The notes under the pieces are model-generated. The model did no database searches, was not told where the DNA came from, and worked only from the letters and a program-made list of their open reading frames with translations. A program made the translations under genes and the position numbers. Below are positions 45,024 through 54,343 of a DNA stretch of 64,000 bases, piece by piece. Position 1 is the stretch's first letter. Each line of letters opens with the position of its first letter. Origin of the DNA: Streptomyces sp. NBC_01463 (GTDB lineage: Bacteria > Actinomycetota > Actinomycetes > Streptomycetales > Streptomycetaceae); contig CP109468.1 in NCBI GenBank assembly GCA_036227345.1, forward strand, positions 4,650,001 through 4,714,000, written 5' to 3'.

Positions 45024-46241
45024 TCAGCCGGCGGCCGCCGGTTCCCCGTCGGGTTCCGTCAGGAACACACCGAGCAGCAGCGCGAGGGCCGGGATCGCGC
45101 ACAGGATCGTGAACACGCCCTGCGGGCCGTACGCCTGTGCCGTCGCACCGAGCGCGGGCGCGATCAGTCCGCCGATGCTGACGGCCAGTCCGAGCGTGAC
45201 ACCGGCCGCGGTGCCCGGGCGGCCCGGCAGATAGTCCTGGCCGAGCTTGACCAGGACGGCGAACGGGATGTTCAGCGCGAGGCCCGCCAGGACCGCGAAG
45301 AGCAGCGGCAGGACCGTGCCCGGGGTCAGCCGCAGCGCGACCAGGGCCGGTACGGCGAGGACACCGCCCAGCTGGACCGTACGGACCATGCCGATGCGGT
45401 CGGCGATCCGGCCGCCGAGGAGCGTGCCGGCCACCCCGCCGACGAGGAAGCAGGCGAGCGCCACGCCCGCGATGCCCCGGCCGGAGTGCAGATGGCGGAT
45501 CCAGAACAGCTCGATGAACGTGATCGCGCCGAAGAACGCCACCGACCGCACCACCTCGATGCCGGTCAGGACGAGGAAGGGCCCCCACCGGTCCCGCCCC
45601 GCCCGCGCCGCCCGGTGCGTGGCGGCAGCGGCCGGGCGGTGCCTGAGCAGGACGAAGGCCATCAGGACGGCCGGCGGGATGAAGAGCGCCGTCGCTCCCA
45701 CCCCCATCGCGACGAGGAGCGGGGTCGCGAGCACCGGGGCGAGGAAGAAGCCCACGCTGCCGCCCGCCGCGAAGATGCTCATCGCGGACGCGCTGTCCCC
45801 GGCCGCCTCGCGGGCCGCCTTGCCGGCCGCCGGGTGGAACATCGCCACGCCGAGACCGGAGAGCAGGATCAGCAGCCAGACCGCGGCGTACGGCCGGACC
45901 AGACCGGACAGGCCCAGGCCGATGCCGGCGACCGCGAGTCCGGCGGGGGCGAGCCGGCTCAGCCGGTAGCGGTCCACGGCGACGCCGATGAACGGCTGCG
46001 GGACCGAACTCCCGAGCGCCGCCGCGAGCGTGAGCCCCGAGGCGGCGACGTAGCTGTAGCCGCGGTCCAGCACGAAGTAGGGGACACAGGCGGGGACGAG
46101 CCCCTGGTAGAGATCGTCGACGGCGTGCGCCGCGCCCCACATCCGCATCCGGCGCCAGGCGGACACGGGCTGTGCCGGGGCGGGCGAAGCCGGTGGTGAG
46201 GAGGCGGCGGGCTGGGCCGGGCGGGCCCTGGGACCGGTCAT
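45024..46241 (-). CDS. MFS exporter, fosmidomycin-resistance (Fsr)-like
   Basis: 405 residues with about twelve helices after a Pro/Ala-rich N-terminus. Helix 1 reads AAHAVDDLYQGLVPACVPYF, the H-x-x-x-D pattern typical of Fsr-like carriers, and the loop between helices 2 and 3 has PFIGVAVDRY. It likely exports a small drug or metabolite. It diverges from an AraC regulator, which is the probable controller. Confidence 0.88.
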   Translation of the reverse strand: MTGPRARPAQPAASSPPASPAPAQPVSAWRRMRMWGAAHAVDDLYQGLVPACVPYFVLDRGYSYVAASGLTLAAALGSSVPQPFIGVAVDRYRLSRLAPAGLAVAGIGLGLSGLVRPYAAVWLLILLSGLGVAMFHPAAGKAAREAAGDSASAMSIFAAGGSVGFFLAPVLATPLLVAMGVGATALFIPPAVLMAFVLLRHRPAAAATHRAARAGRDRWGPFLVLTGIEVVRSVAFFGAITFIELFWIRHLHSGRGIAGVALACFLVGGVAGTLLGGRIADRIGMVRTVQLGGVLAVPALVALRLTPGTVLPLLFAVLAGLALNIPFAVLVKLGQDYLPGRPGTAAGVTLGLAVSIGGLIAPALGATAQAYGPQGVFTILCAIPALALLLGVFLTEPDGEPAAAG

Positions 46242-46318
46242 GTGCGGGGCTCCTTGCTGAGGTCCCTTCGAGGATTCCGGCCGCGGCCGTCAGCGGGCTA
46301 TCGATATCCTGCCGACTT

Positions 46319-47071
46319 ATGTCGCCAACCTGCCGCACGCTCCACGGGCCGGCCCGGGTGCCCCTCGCGCACCAGGAGCGCATCGAGCGGCACCACCACC
46401 TGGAGCACCAGCTCGTCTGCCCGTCCCGCGGGGTGCTGGAGGTGTCCACGCCGCTCGGGGTATGGGCCGTGCCGCCGCACCGGGCGGTGTGGATCCCGGC
46501 CGGTGTGGTCCACGCCCACCTTGCCTACGGCCCCACGGAGCTGCGGGCGCTCTCCTTCGGCCCGGCGGACAACCCGCTGCGGCTCGACCGGCCGACCGTG
46601 CTGGCCGTCACCCCGCTGCTGCGCGAGGTCGTGGCGTGTCTGACGGACGACGCGGAGCTGACCGGCGACGCCCGGCAGCGGCGGAACCTGGAGCGGGTCG
46701 CGCTCGACCAGCTGCGCCGGGTCGAGCCGCTCGGCGTCTGTCTGCCGTCACCGGCCGACGCGCGGCTGCGGGACATCGCCCGGATCCTGCGGGACGACCC
46801 GGCGGACGGGCGGACCCTCACCGAGCTGGGCGCCGCCGTCGGGTCGGCGTCCCGCACCCTGAGCCGGCTGTTCCGTGCGGAGACCGGGATGTCGTTCCCG
46901 CAGTGGCGCACCCAGCTGCGGCTGCACCACGCGCTGACGCTGCTGGCCTCGGGCGGATCGGTCACCGCGGTCGCCGTGGCGTGCGGCTACAGCGGGCCGA
47001 GTGCCTTCATCCAGTCGTTCCGGCAGGCGTTCGGCACCACTCCCGGGTCCTACGCGGCGGGCGGCGCGTAG
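46319..47071 (+). CDS. AraC-family transcriptional regulator with cupin domain
   Basis: 250 residues. The N-terminal cupin sensor (about 1-95; HHHLEHQLVCPSRGVLEV, VPPHRAVWIPAGVVHAHLA) is followed by a double-HTH module (about 150-250; TLTELGAAVGSASRTLSRLFRAETGMSFPQWR). ATG 46319 has no ribosome-binding site but lies 8 nt behind TATCCT, so the transcript may be leaderless. It is divergent from the Fsr-like exporter; TATCGATA (46299-46306) lies between them. Its last 22 bp overlap the convergent TetR gene. Confidence 0.92.
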   Translation: MSPTCRTLHGPARVPLAHQERIERHHHLEHQLVCPSRGVLEVSTPLGVWAVPPHRAVWIPAGVVHAHLAYGPTELRALSFGPADNPLRLDRPTVLAVTPLLREVVACLTDDAELTGDARQRRNLERVALDQLRRVEPLGVCLPSPADARLRDIARILRDDPADGRTLTELGAAVGSASRTLSRLFRAETGMSFPQWRTQLRLHHALTLLASGGSVTAVAVACGYSGPSAFIQSFRQAFGTTPGSYAAGGA

Positions 47072-47688
47072 TAGCCGAGGAACATGTCCACGCCGTGGGT
47101 GATCAGCCGGTCGGTGGCGTCGTCGTCGACCGTCGTGCCGTACGAGCCGAAGACCAGGTGCGGGAAGACCAGCAGCGCGTACAGCTGGATGATCGCCGTC
47201 TCCAGGTCGGCGATGACGAGCCGGCCGCGGTCCGCCAGTGCGCGCAGGGCGTCGGCGACGGCGGGGTGGTGGCCCTCGGGGCCGTGGCCCTGCCAGCCGT
47301 GCGCGAGTTCCGGGAAGCGGTGCAGTTCCGCGGCCACGAGGGTGCGCAGGGCGATCACCTCGGCGTTGCCGCGGACGGCCGCCACCCAGGTGCGGGCCGC
47401 GTCGACGAACGCGGCCCGCAGGTCGGGGGCGTCGGCGAGGCCGGCGAGCGCCGTGGCCGAATCGCCGCCGAGCGGCTCGTCGAGTGCGCCCGCGATGACC
47501 GCGGTGAACAGCGCTTCCTTGCTGCCGAAGTGGTTGTAGACCGTCACCTTCGAGACGCCCGCCCCGGCGGCGATGGTGTCCATGCCGACCCCGAAGCCGT
47601 CCCGCAGGAAAGCCTCGCGGGCCGCCTTCACGATGGCCTGCCGCTTGGCCTCGGCGCGGGGTCCGGCAGGGCGGGGCTTGGTGTCCAT
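47050..47688 (-). CDS. TetR/AcrR-family transcriptional regulator
   Basis: 212 residues. The HTH (about 15-60) reads RQAIVKAAREAFLRDGF ... IAAGAGVSKVTVYNHFGSKEALF. The helical ligand-binding domain follows. It is divergent from a DHA2 exporter gene, with a near-perfect 21-bp dyad between them, the standard layout for a TetR repressor of its own exporter. Confidence 0.94.
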   Translation of the reverse strand: MDTKPRPAGPRAEAKRQAIVKAAREAFLRDGFGVGMDTIAAGAGVSKVTVYNHFGSKEALFTAVIAGALDEPLGGDSATALAGLADAPDLRAAFVDAARTWVAAVRGNAEVIALRTLVAAELHRFPELAHGWQGHGPEGHHPAVADALRALADRGRLVIADLETAIIQLYALLVFPHLVFGSYGTTVDDDATDRLITHGVDMFLGYYAPPAA

Positions 47689-47709
47689 GGACCGATGCTA
47701 ACAGCGACC

Positions 47710-47763
47710 TGAACTGAACGGTTGAGTTCATGTGTACTGAGCCGTACAGTTCAGTTCATGAAC
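47710..47763. promoter_or_regulatory. TetR operator region, two sites
   Basis: Site 1 is a 21-bp dyad (47710-47730) with half-sites TGAACTGAAC and GTTGAGTTCA. Site 2 is GTTCATGAAC (47754-47763), a perfect palindrome over the exporter's start codon. GTTSAGTTCATG is also directly repeated at 47721-47732 and 47749-47760, 28 bp apart. Binding at both would block both promoters. Confidence 0.78.
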
Positions 47764-49218
47764 CCTGACGCCCCTTCGCAGCCCCCCGCGACCCCGCGGA
47801 CCACCGCCCACGGCCACCACCCGCCCCCTGCCGTCCGCAGCCCCGGAGTGCTGCTCGCACTCATCTGCGCCGCCCAGTTCATGCTGGTGCTCGACGTCAC
47901 CGTGGTGAACGTCGCGCTGCCCGGTATGGCCGCCGACCTGCACCTCGACCGCACCGCGCTGACCTGGGTGGTCACCGCGTACACCCTCTGCTTCGGCGGG
48001 CTGATGCTGCTCGGCGGACGCCTCGCCGACGCCCTCGGCACCCGGCGCACCCTCCTGTCCGGGCTGGCCGTCTTCACCGCCGCCTCGCTGGTCTCCGGGC
48101 TCGCCGGCAGCGCCCCGGTGCTGATCGGCGGCCGGATCGCGCAGGGCGTGGGCGCCGCGCTGCTGTCACCGGCGGCGCTGTCGCTCGTCACCACCTCGTT
48201 CCACGGCCCCGCGCGCAACAGGGCGCTCGGGGTGTGGGCCGCGATCGGCGGCACCGGATCGGCGATCGGGGTGCTGGTGGGCGGCGCGCTGGCCGGCGGG
48301 CCGGGCTGGAGCTGGGTCTTCTACGTCAACGTGCCCGTCGGCATCGCCCTGCTCGCCGCCCTCCCCGCCTTCGTGCCGGCCCGCACACCCCGGCCGCCGG
48401 CCCGGCTCGACGTGCCCGGGGCGGTCCTCGTCACCGCGGGCACCGGCGCGCTGATCTACGGACTGGTCGAGGCCGGGGACGGCGGCTGGGGCGCGCCCGG
48501 CACCCTGCTCCCGCTGCTGGCCGCCGTCCTCCTGTACGCGGGGTTCGCGGCGGTCGAACGGGTCGCGCGGGAGCCGCTGATGGACCTGCGGATGTTCACC
48601 CGCAGGCCGGTCCTGGCCGGCGCGTTCCTGATGCTGATCGCCACCGGGCTGCTCATCGCGTTCTTCTTCCTCGGCTCGGTCTACCTCCAGCACGGCCGGG
48701 GCTACGGGGCGCTGCGCACCGGTCTCGTCTTCCTGCCGGTGGCGGTGGCCGTCGGCGCAGGCGCGCATCTGGGCTCGCGGCTCGTCACGTCGGCGGGGAG
48801 CCGGGCCACCGCCGTCGGCGGGATGGTGGTCGCCACCGCAGGCTGTGCCCCGCTGGCCGGACTCGACGCGGACAGCGGGGTGTACGGGGTGCTGCTGCCG
48901 TGCCTCGCGGTGGCCGCCTTCGGTCTCGGCGCGGTCTTCGTCACCGCCACCACGACGGCGCTGGGCATGGTCGCGCCCGGGGAGGCGGGCCTCGCGTCCG
49001 GGGTGGTCAACACCTTCCACGAGGTGGGCGGGTCGATCGGGGTCGCGGTCGTGTCCACGGTGGCCGCCGCGGGCATCGGCGGCGCCCCGGGCACGGTGAC
49101 CGGCTTCGCCGACGCGTTCCTGGTGCTGGCGGTCAGCGCGGGCGGCTGCGCGGCGGTGTCCGCGGTGCTGGTGCCCCGGGGGAGGCCGGAGACCGGGGGC
49201 GCGATGCCGTTGCACTGA
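47758..49218 (+). CDS. DHA2-family MFS drug exporter
   Basis: 486 residues from ATG 47758; about fourteen helices. The marks are FMLVLDVTVVNVALPGMAAD in helix 1, motif A around GGRLADALGTRR, and WAAIGGTGSAIGVLVGG in the antiporter motif region. It lacks an obvious ribosome-binding site because the operator occupies that place. It is paired with the divergent TetR gene. It is a second exporter of the same family as the one at 36.9 kb, but not close to it in sequence. Confidence 0.93.
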   Translation: MNPDAPSQPPATPRTTAHGHHPPPAVRSPGVLLALICAAQFMLVLDVTVVNVALPGMAADLHLDRTALTWVVTAYTLCFGGLMLLGGRLADALGTRRTLLSGLAVFTAASLVSGLAGSAPVLIGGRIAQGVGAALLSPAALSLVTTSFHGPARNRALGVWAAIGGTGSAIGVLVGGALAGGPGWSWVFYVNVPVGIALLAALPAFVPARTPRPPARLDVPGAVLVTAGTGALIYGLVEAGDGGWGAPGTLLPLLAAVLLYAGFAAVERVAREPLMDLRMFTRRPVLAGAFLMLIATGLLIAFFFLGSVYLQHGRGYGALRTGLVFLPVAVAVGAGAHLGSRLVTSAGSRATAVGGMVVATAGCAPLAGLDADSGVYGVLLPCLAVAAFGLGAVFVTATTTALGMVAPGEAGLASGVVNTFHEVGGSIGVAVVSTVAAAGIGGAPGTVTGFADAFLVLAVSAGGCAAVSAVLVPRGRPETGGAMPLH

Positions 49219-49319
49219 ACGGGGGCGGCGGGCGGTCTGCGGATGCGCGCCGGGTGCGGTCGGCCGACGATGAAGGGCCGGGCAGTCGGGCGGCCCGCGC
49301 CCTGCCCCAGGAGGTTGCC

Positions 49320-51041
49320 TTGCAGGCCGATGTGCACGCCGACGGTCCGTTGCCGCTCGACATCGCGGCGCTCGCGGCTCTGATCGACGGCACCACGGCA
49401 GGAGTGGGCGTCCTCGACACCGGGCTGCGCTACCTGTACGTGAACCCGGCCCTCGAACGGCTCAACGGCGTCCCGGCCGCCGCGCACCTGGGCCGTACGG
49501 TCGCCGAGGTGCTGCCCGAGGTCGACGCCCGCGAGGACATGATGCGCGAGGTGCTGGCCGACGGCCGGGCCCGCGAGATCACCTCCAGCGGCCGGACCCC
49601 GGCCGAGTCCGGCACCGCCCGGCGCTACTGGCACGGCGCCTACCACCGGCTGGAGGTGGGCGGCCGGGTCGTGGGCCTCGCCGGGATCGTGCTGGAGGTC
49701 ATGGCCTCCGACGAGGAACAGCGCCAGCTGGCCCAGGCCCGGCGCCACCTGAACCTCCTGGACACCGCGAGCACCCGGATCGGCACCACCCTCGACATGG
49801 ACACCACCTGCGCCGAGCTCGTCGACCTCGTCGTCCCGGCCCTCGCCGACCTCGCCACCGTCGAGGTCTTCCCGCCGGACGTCGCCCCGCCGGTGCGGCC
49901 CGCGCCGCCCGGCGTGATCCGGCTGCGGCGGGCGGCCCTGACGGCGGTGCCGGGGCTGCGCGAGGAGGTCGAGCGGTTCGGAGTCGCCGGCGACTACATC
50001 GACTACCAGGAGGACTCGGCCGTACCGCGCTGCCTGGCCACCAACCAGCCCGTGGTGGAGAACCTCACCGGCGACGAGCAGCTCGGCCGCTCCGCGCCCT
50101 CACCCGAACGGGTCGCCGCCTACCGGGCCCTCGGGATGCACTCGGCGGTCATCGTGCCGGTCACGGTCCGCAGCGGTCCGATCGGCATCCTCGGCCTGGT
50201 CAGGGCCGGGGACTCCCCCGTCTTCACGGACGAGGACGTGGTCGTCGCCCGGGAGCTCGCCGGGCGGGCCGCCGTCGACCTCGACCACGCGCGCCGCTTC
50301 ACCCACGAGCACACCATCGCGCTGGAGCTCCAGCGCTCCCTGCTCTCCGAGCCGCGTGCGCCGCACCCGCACATCGAGATCGCCACCCGCTATCTGCCGG
50401 CCGACCGGAGCGTGCTCGTCGGCGGCGACTGGTTCGACGTCATCCCGCTGCCCGACGGACGCCACCTCAAGGCGATGGGCGATGTGATGGGGCACGGCGT
50501 CGAGGCGGCCGTCGCGATGAGCCACTACCGCTCGCTGCTGCGGCTGCTGGCCGACGAGGAACTCCCGCCGCACCGCATCCTGGAGCAGCTCGACCGGATG
50601 GTCGAACGGTCCGGGCTCGACCGGGCCGCGACCTGCCTGATCGCCGTCGTCGACCGGGCCGGCGGGGTGTGCCAGGTGTCCAGCGCCGGCCATCTGCCGC
50701 CGGTGTTCATCGACCCCGGCCCGGCCGGCACCTGGCTGGGCGACGTGGCCGCGGGCCCGCCGCTCGGTACCGGCTTCGGCGGCTACCGGACGACGAGGGT
50801 GGAGTGCGGACCGGGCACCGTGCTGTTCATGTACACCGACGGACTGGTGGAGCGGCGCGGCGAGGACATCGACGTGTCCGTCGGCCGGCTCAGGGAGCTG
50901 ACCCTGCCCGGGAGCGGCGATCTGGAGGAACTCCTGGACGCCGTGCTCGACCGCTTCGGCCCGGGCGCCGAGGACGACATCGCGGTGATGGCCTCCCGGG
51001 CACGGGTACCGGCACCGGACGGCGGCTGCGCGACGGGCTGA
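49320..51041 (+). CDS. PAS-GAF-PP2C (SpoIIE-type) phosphatase
   Basis: 573 residues. I place the start at TTG 49320 because AGGAGG lies 5 nt upstream and the PAS domain begins soon after; the open frame runs much farther 5' through the exporter's shadow. Domains: PAS (about 18-125), GAF (about 150-325) and a PPM/SpoIIE catalytic domain (about 345-570) with GGDWFDV, MGDVMGHG, MYTDGLVERR and EDDIAVM supplying the metal-binding acids. Such enzymes dephosphorylate anti-anti-sigma factors in the stress network. It stands alone, without a kinase or STAS gene next to it. Confidence 0.88.
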   Translation: MQADVHADGPLPLDIAALAALIDGTTAGVGVLDTGLRYLYVNPALERLNGVPAAAHLGRTVAEVLPEVDAREDMMREVLADGRAREITSSGRTPAESGTARRYWHGAYHRLEVGGRVVGLAGIVLEVMASDEEQRQLAQARRHLNLLDTASTRIGTTLDMDTTCAELVDLVVPALADLATVEVFPPDVAPPVRPAPPGVIRLRRAALTAVPGLREEVERFGVAGDYIDYQEDSAVPRCLATNQPVVENLTGDEQLGRSAPSPERVAAYRALGMHSAVIVPVTVRSGPIGILGLVRAGDSPVFTDEDVVVARELAGRAAVDLDHARRFTHEHTIALELQRSLLSEPRAPHPHIEIATRYLPADRSVLVGGDWFDVIPLPDGRHLKAMGDVMGHGVEAAVAMSHYRSLLRLLADEELPPHRILEQLDRMVERSGLDRAATCLIAVVDRAGGVCQVSSAGHLPPVFIDPGPAGTWLGDVAAGPPLGTGFGGYRTTRVECGPGTVLFMYTDGLVERRGEDIDVSVGRLRELTLPGSGDLEELLDAVLDRFGPGAEDDIAVMASRARVPAPDGGCATG

Positions 51042-51088
51042 GCCGCGGGCCGGCGGCGTTGTCAGTGCCGGGTGCGACGATCGGGGAC

Positions 51089-51532
51089 ATGAAGCCGTTG
51101 CTCCTCGCCGACATCGAGGCCGCCGTCCGCAGCAGCTGGGGTGCCGACACCACCACACCCGAGCACCGCCCGCACTGGACACCCGCGAACCCAGCCCGTG
51201 ACCAGTGCGGCGTCACCGCCCTGGTCCTGCACGACCTGCTGGGCGGTGAGCTGATCCGCGGCGAGGTCCATGTCGACGGCGTGCGCACGGACTTCCACTG
51301 GTGGAACAGACCGGCCCCGGGGACCGAGATCGACCTGACGCGCGAGCAGTTCGGCCCCGGGGAGATCGTCTCGGGCGGCACGGCGGTCGTCCGCCCGCCG
51401 CGGATCGTCCGGCTCCGCGAGGAGTACGAGCTGCTCCGCGACCGGGTCATGGAGCTGCTCCACGGTGAGGCGCGGCAGGCCCCCGCGGATCAGCCCAGTT
51501 CGAGACTGGTGATGCCGAACAGCCCGGTGTGA
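51089..51532 (+). CDS. YunG-like conserved protein of unknown function
   Basis: 147 residues from ATG 51089. The family pattern is SSWGADTT near the start, RDQCGVTALVLHDLLGGELI in the middle (a Cys followed by a helix) and DFHWWNRPAPGTEIDLTREQF. This last part is common to the YunG group and resembles a Cys/His hydrolase layout, but no activity is known. It overlaps the convergent GNAT gene by 43 bp. Confidence 0.82.
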   Translation: MKPLLLADIEAAVRSSWGADTTTPEHRPHWTPANPARDQCGVTALVLHDLLGGELIRGEVHVDGVRTDFHWWNRPAPGTEIDLTREQFGPGEIVSGGTAVVRPPRIVRLREEYELLRDRVMELLHGEARQAPADQPSSRLVMPNSPV

Positions 51533-52338
51533 TCGACGTCCGGCGGAGTACCGGTGTACATCCGGGCCGTCTCGAACGACGGGGTGAGCCCCAGCTGTTC
51601 GGCCAGCCGTACCGCCGCCGGGTTGACGTCGGGCACGTCCACGGCGACGGGCGTGGACGGATCGGTCGCCGCGAGCGCGCCCACCAGCGCCCGGGCGATC
51701 TCCGGCGTGGCCGCGTACAGCGGGCCGATGCGTGAGGACGTCCGGCAGGCGCGCAGCACGGCGAGCCCCCGCACCTCGCCCTCGGACAGCGCGGCCAGCG
51801 CGGTGCGCCCCGGCGTGGTGGTCCAGGCCGCCAGGAAGCCGTCCCGCTCCTCCGGGAAGAACCGCCGGTCGTACGCGGTGACCTGGCCGAAGGGCAGTGT
51901 GCGGACGTCCACCAGGGTGACGCCGGGAGGCAGGTCGATGCCGTCCGGGACGAGCCCCTCGTACCGCAGGTTCGTCCAGGCCGGACGGAAGCCGGACTTC
52001 CGGTAGTTGGGCTGCTGCTCCACGACCCCGTCCAGCCCGGTGTTCCGCCCGGCCAGCCGCGCCGTCCCGGTGGCCCAGAGCCGGCTCCCGTACCCCTGGC
52101 CGCGCAGTTCCGGGCGGGTCAGATAGAAACCCAGGAAGCCGGAGCCGGAGCCGTAGCGGACCACGGAGACACAGGAGGCGGGCGCCCCGTCGAGCCGGCC
52201 GACCAGGAAGCCGCACGGGTCGGCGGCGAAGAACGCCTGACCGTCGGTCAGCCCCGGGTTCCAGCCCTCGGCATGGGCCCAGTCCGCCATCATCCTGATG
52301 TCGTCCGAGCTTGCTGTGGTGATCTCGAATGTCGGCAC
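51490..52338 (-). CDS. GNAT-family N-acetyltransferase
   Basis: 282 residues with a GNAT domain in the first 130 and a second, weaker GNAT-like domain behind it. The acetyl-CoA loop is visible as PELRGQGYGSRLW (about 75-88), preceded by the beta-strand GFLGFYLTR. It transfers an acetyl group to an amine; the acceptor is not predictable. It converges on the YunG-like gene. Confidence 0.9.
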   Translation of the reverse strand: MPTFEITTASSDDIRMMADWAHAEGWNPGLTDGQAFFAADPCGFLVGRLDGAPASCVSVVRYGSGSGFLGFYLTRPELRGQGYGSRLWATGTARLAGRNTGLDGVVEQQPNYRKSGFRPAWTNLRYEGLVPDGIDLPPGVTLVDVRTLPFGQVTAYDRRFFPEERDGFLAAWTTTPGRTALAALSEGEVRGLAVLRACRTSSRIGPLYAATPEIARALVGALAATDPSTPVAVDVPDVNPAAVRLAEQLGLTPSFETARMYTGTPPDVDHTGLFGITSLELG

Positions 52339-52389
52339 GGATCCACCATGGACCCGCCGGGCGGTCCGTTCAACGACGCCCCGCCCCGC

Positions 52390-52996
52390 TCACACGAACA
52401 GGAACGCGCCCGCCGTCACCGCTCCCAGGGCGGTCCCGGCGGTCACCTGGCCGACCGTGTGATAGCCGAGCGCCACCCGTGACCAGCACACGGCGGCCGT
52501 CATGACGTACCCGAATCAGCCACCACGGCGAGTGCACCGCGGCGAGCAGGGCGACGACGGCCGAGGCGACGGAGGCGTCCACCGAGATCTTCCAGACCGT
52601 GTTGACCGCCAGCAGGACCACGGTCATCACCCACAGGCCGAGCATCGCGATCAGGATGCCGTCGGGAGCACCGCCCAGCACCATGACGGCCGAACCGGTC
52701 CCGATGGAGCCGAGGATGACGAGGAAGATCGGTGCCCGCTTGGTCCGGTCGACGACATGGCGGTCGCCCCAGGTGCCGCGCCCCCGCTCCCACTCGATGT
52801 ACCCGGCCGGGACGAGCCCGGCGCACAGGGCGCCGAGGAAACCCCAGAGCAGCCCGGTCCAGTCGCCCGCCGCCGCCACCCCGATGCCGAGCATGCCGGC
52901 CAGCAGGAGGTTGCGGGGCTGGAAGACGTCGGTCACGGTGCGCGCGGCGGACCTCTCGGTGCCGGGGCCCGTCACGGTGTCGTCGGTGGTGCTCAT
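52390..52996 (-). pseudogene. PAP2-like membrane phosphatase, frameshifted near its 3' end
   Basis: From ATG 52996 (overlapping the upstream gene's TGA) the frame encodes several helices up to HSPWWLI. It then turns into an Arg/Gly-rich tail that ends beyond 52390. One base fewer within 52511-52513 restores a hydrophobic end with the PAP2 motif SRVALGYHTVGQ and a stop at 52390, giving about 201 residues. So a single-base insertion, or a sequencing error, sits here. The expected catalytic His of the K-I-S-V-H motif is Asp (KISVDASVAS) even before the shift, so the protein may not be an active phosphatase. It is the last gene of the XRE/ImmA cassette. Confidence 0.75.
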
Positions 52997-54252
52997 GCCT
53001 GCTGCTCCTCTGCCGCCGCGGTGGATTCCAGTACCTGCCGGGCCCGTTCCGACGTGACCGTGCGGTAGGCCGCCGCCACCCGGACCAGCCGGGCGACCTC
53101 GCCGTCCTGGTCGGTCGCGTGCGGGCTGCCGACGGCGGCCGCCCCGCCCGCGGGCGCCCCGGCGCCGTGGGCCGCGAGCGCCGCCTTGATCCAGTAGGCG
53201 TCGGCCAGCGGCCCGGCCTGCTCCGGGCCGGAGGCGTCGGCAGCGGCGGCGGCCTCGGCGGCCGGCAGCAGGGTGTCTGGCACGTGGTGGCGCAGCTTCT
53301 CCACCGCGTCGGCGATGTCCGCGGACCAGCGGTCGATGCGCAGGTCGGCGGGGGCGTCGAAGCGGGTCAGCTCGCGCAGCAGCGGCGCGGGGGGCTCGAA
53401 GGGCTGGTCGGGGAAGGCAGCCATCAGCTCGTACCAGAGGGCGTGCAGCCGCACCTGGGCCCGCCAGAGCTTCGCCCGGCGGCGGACGCTGCTCAGCGCG
53501 GGGACGGAGGCGCCGACCGCGAAGAAGGCGAACAGCACCAGCTGCGCGGCCTCGGTGATCTCGTCGAAGTCCAGCGCGAAGGCCTCGCTCGGCCGGTCGA
53601 CGACGCTGACCCAGAGGAACAGCGTCCGGCTGACGGTGTAGCCGACGCCGATGAACATCGCGAACGTCATCATCCCCAGGCCCACCCGCAGATGACGCAG
53701 CCGGGCGGCAGCGGTGGCGAGCGCCCACTGGTAGGCGCAGACGGCGGACGCGGCCCCGAGGTAGAGGTAGAACACGCTCATGTAGAGCGTCGCGCCCCAC
53801 TGCCCGGCGTGGTCGGCGACGAAGCGGTCCGAGGGTGTGGACCGGTCGACGACGGTGAAGAACAGCACCGTCAGCAGCACGAGTGTGGCGACGGACGCCT
53901 TCGCCGCGACCTGCTGGATCAGCCGCGCGAACCGTACGTGGCGCGGGACGGCCCCGGCGTCGGCGTACTGGCCGTAGATCGCGACGATGTAGCTGAGAAT
54001 GGCCAGAATCGCGACGGTCGCGGTGTAGTGCTTGATGAGCACCGAAAGATCGGTCACCGGGCTGTCGTTGAGCCCGATGCGCACGGCCCGCGTCTTGGTC
54101 CACAGCGCGGCGGCGAATCCCGCGTAACAACCCCACAGCGCCCGTCGGCGCCGGTCCTCCTCGTCGCCCCACAGGGCGGCCGGCATGCGCCACAGGGCGA
54201 CGGCTGTCATCAGGCCGGCTATCAGATAACCGGCGACGTCGAGCGGGGTCAC
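52993..54252 (-). CDS. MAB_1171c-like multi-spanning membrane protein
   Basis: 419 residues from GTG 54252. Seven hydrophobic helices occupy roughly residues 5-275 (DVAGYLIAGLMTAVALW, TATVAILAILSYIVAIYG, ATLVLLTVLFFTVV and so on). A cytoplasmic, helical C-terminal part (about 280-419) follows. This matches uncharacterised actinobacterial membrane proteins often called putative transporters, found beside XRE/ImmA-type genes. It overlaps the PAP2-like gene by 4 bp (ATGA). The stated transport role is a label only. Confidence 0.8.
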   Translation of the reverse strand: MTPLDVAGYLIAGLMTAVALWRMPAALWGDEEDRRRRALWGCYAGFAAALWTKTRAVRIGLNDSPVTDLSVLIKHYTATVAILAILSYIVAIYGQYADAGAVPRHVRFARLIQQVAAKASVATLVLLTVLFFTVVDRSTPSDRFVADHAGQWGATLYMSVFYLYLGAASAVCAYQWALATAAARLRHLRVGLGMMTFAMFIGVGYTVSRTLFLWVSVVDRPSEAFALDFDEITEAAQLVLFAFFAVGASVPALSSVRRRAKLWRAQVRLHALWYELMAAFPDQPFEPPAPLLRELTRFDAPADLRIDRWSADIADAVEKLRHHVPDTLLPAAEAAAAADASGPEQAGPLADAYWIKAALAAHGAGAPAGGAAAVGSPHATDQDGEVARLVRVAAAYRTVTSERARQVLESTAAAEEQQA

Positions 54253-54343
54253 GGCAGAAGTCCTTGCGGTGCGGGGAACGGGGGAAGGGGCGGACACGAG
54301 CGGGACGGAGCGGTGCGGCCGTGCGGACCGCGGTCCCGCGGAC

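Noticed and set aside
48234..49319. N-terminal extension of the PAS-GAF-PP2C protein to 935 residues
   Set aside because: The extension is antiparallel-free shadow of the DHA2 exporter in another frame; AGGAGG before TTG 49320 marks the real start.
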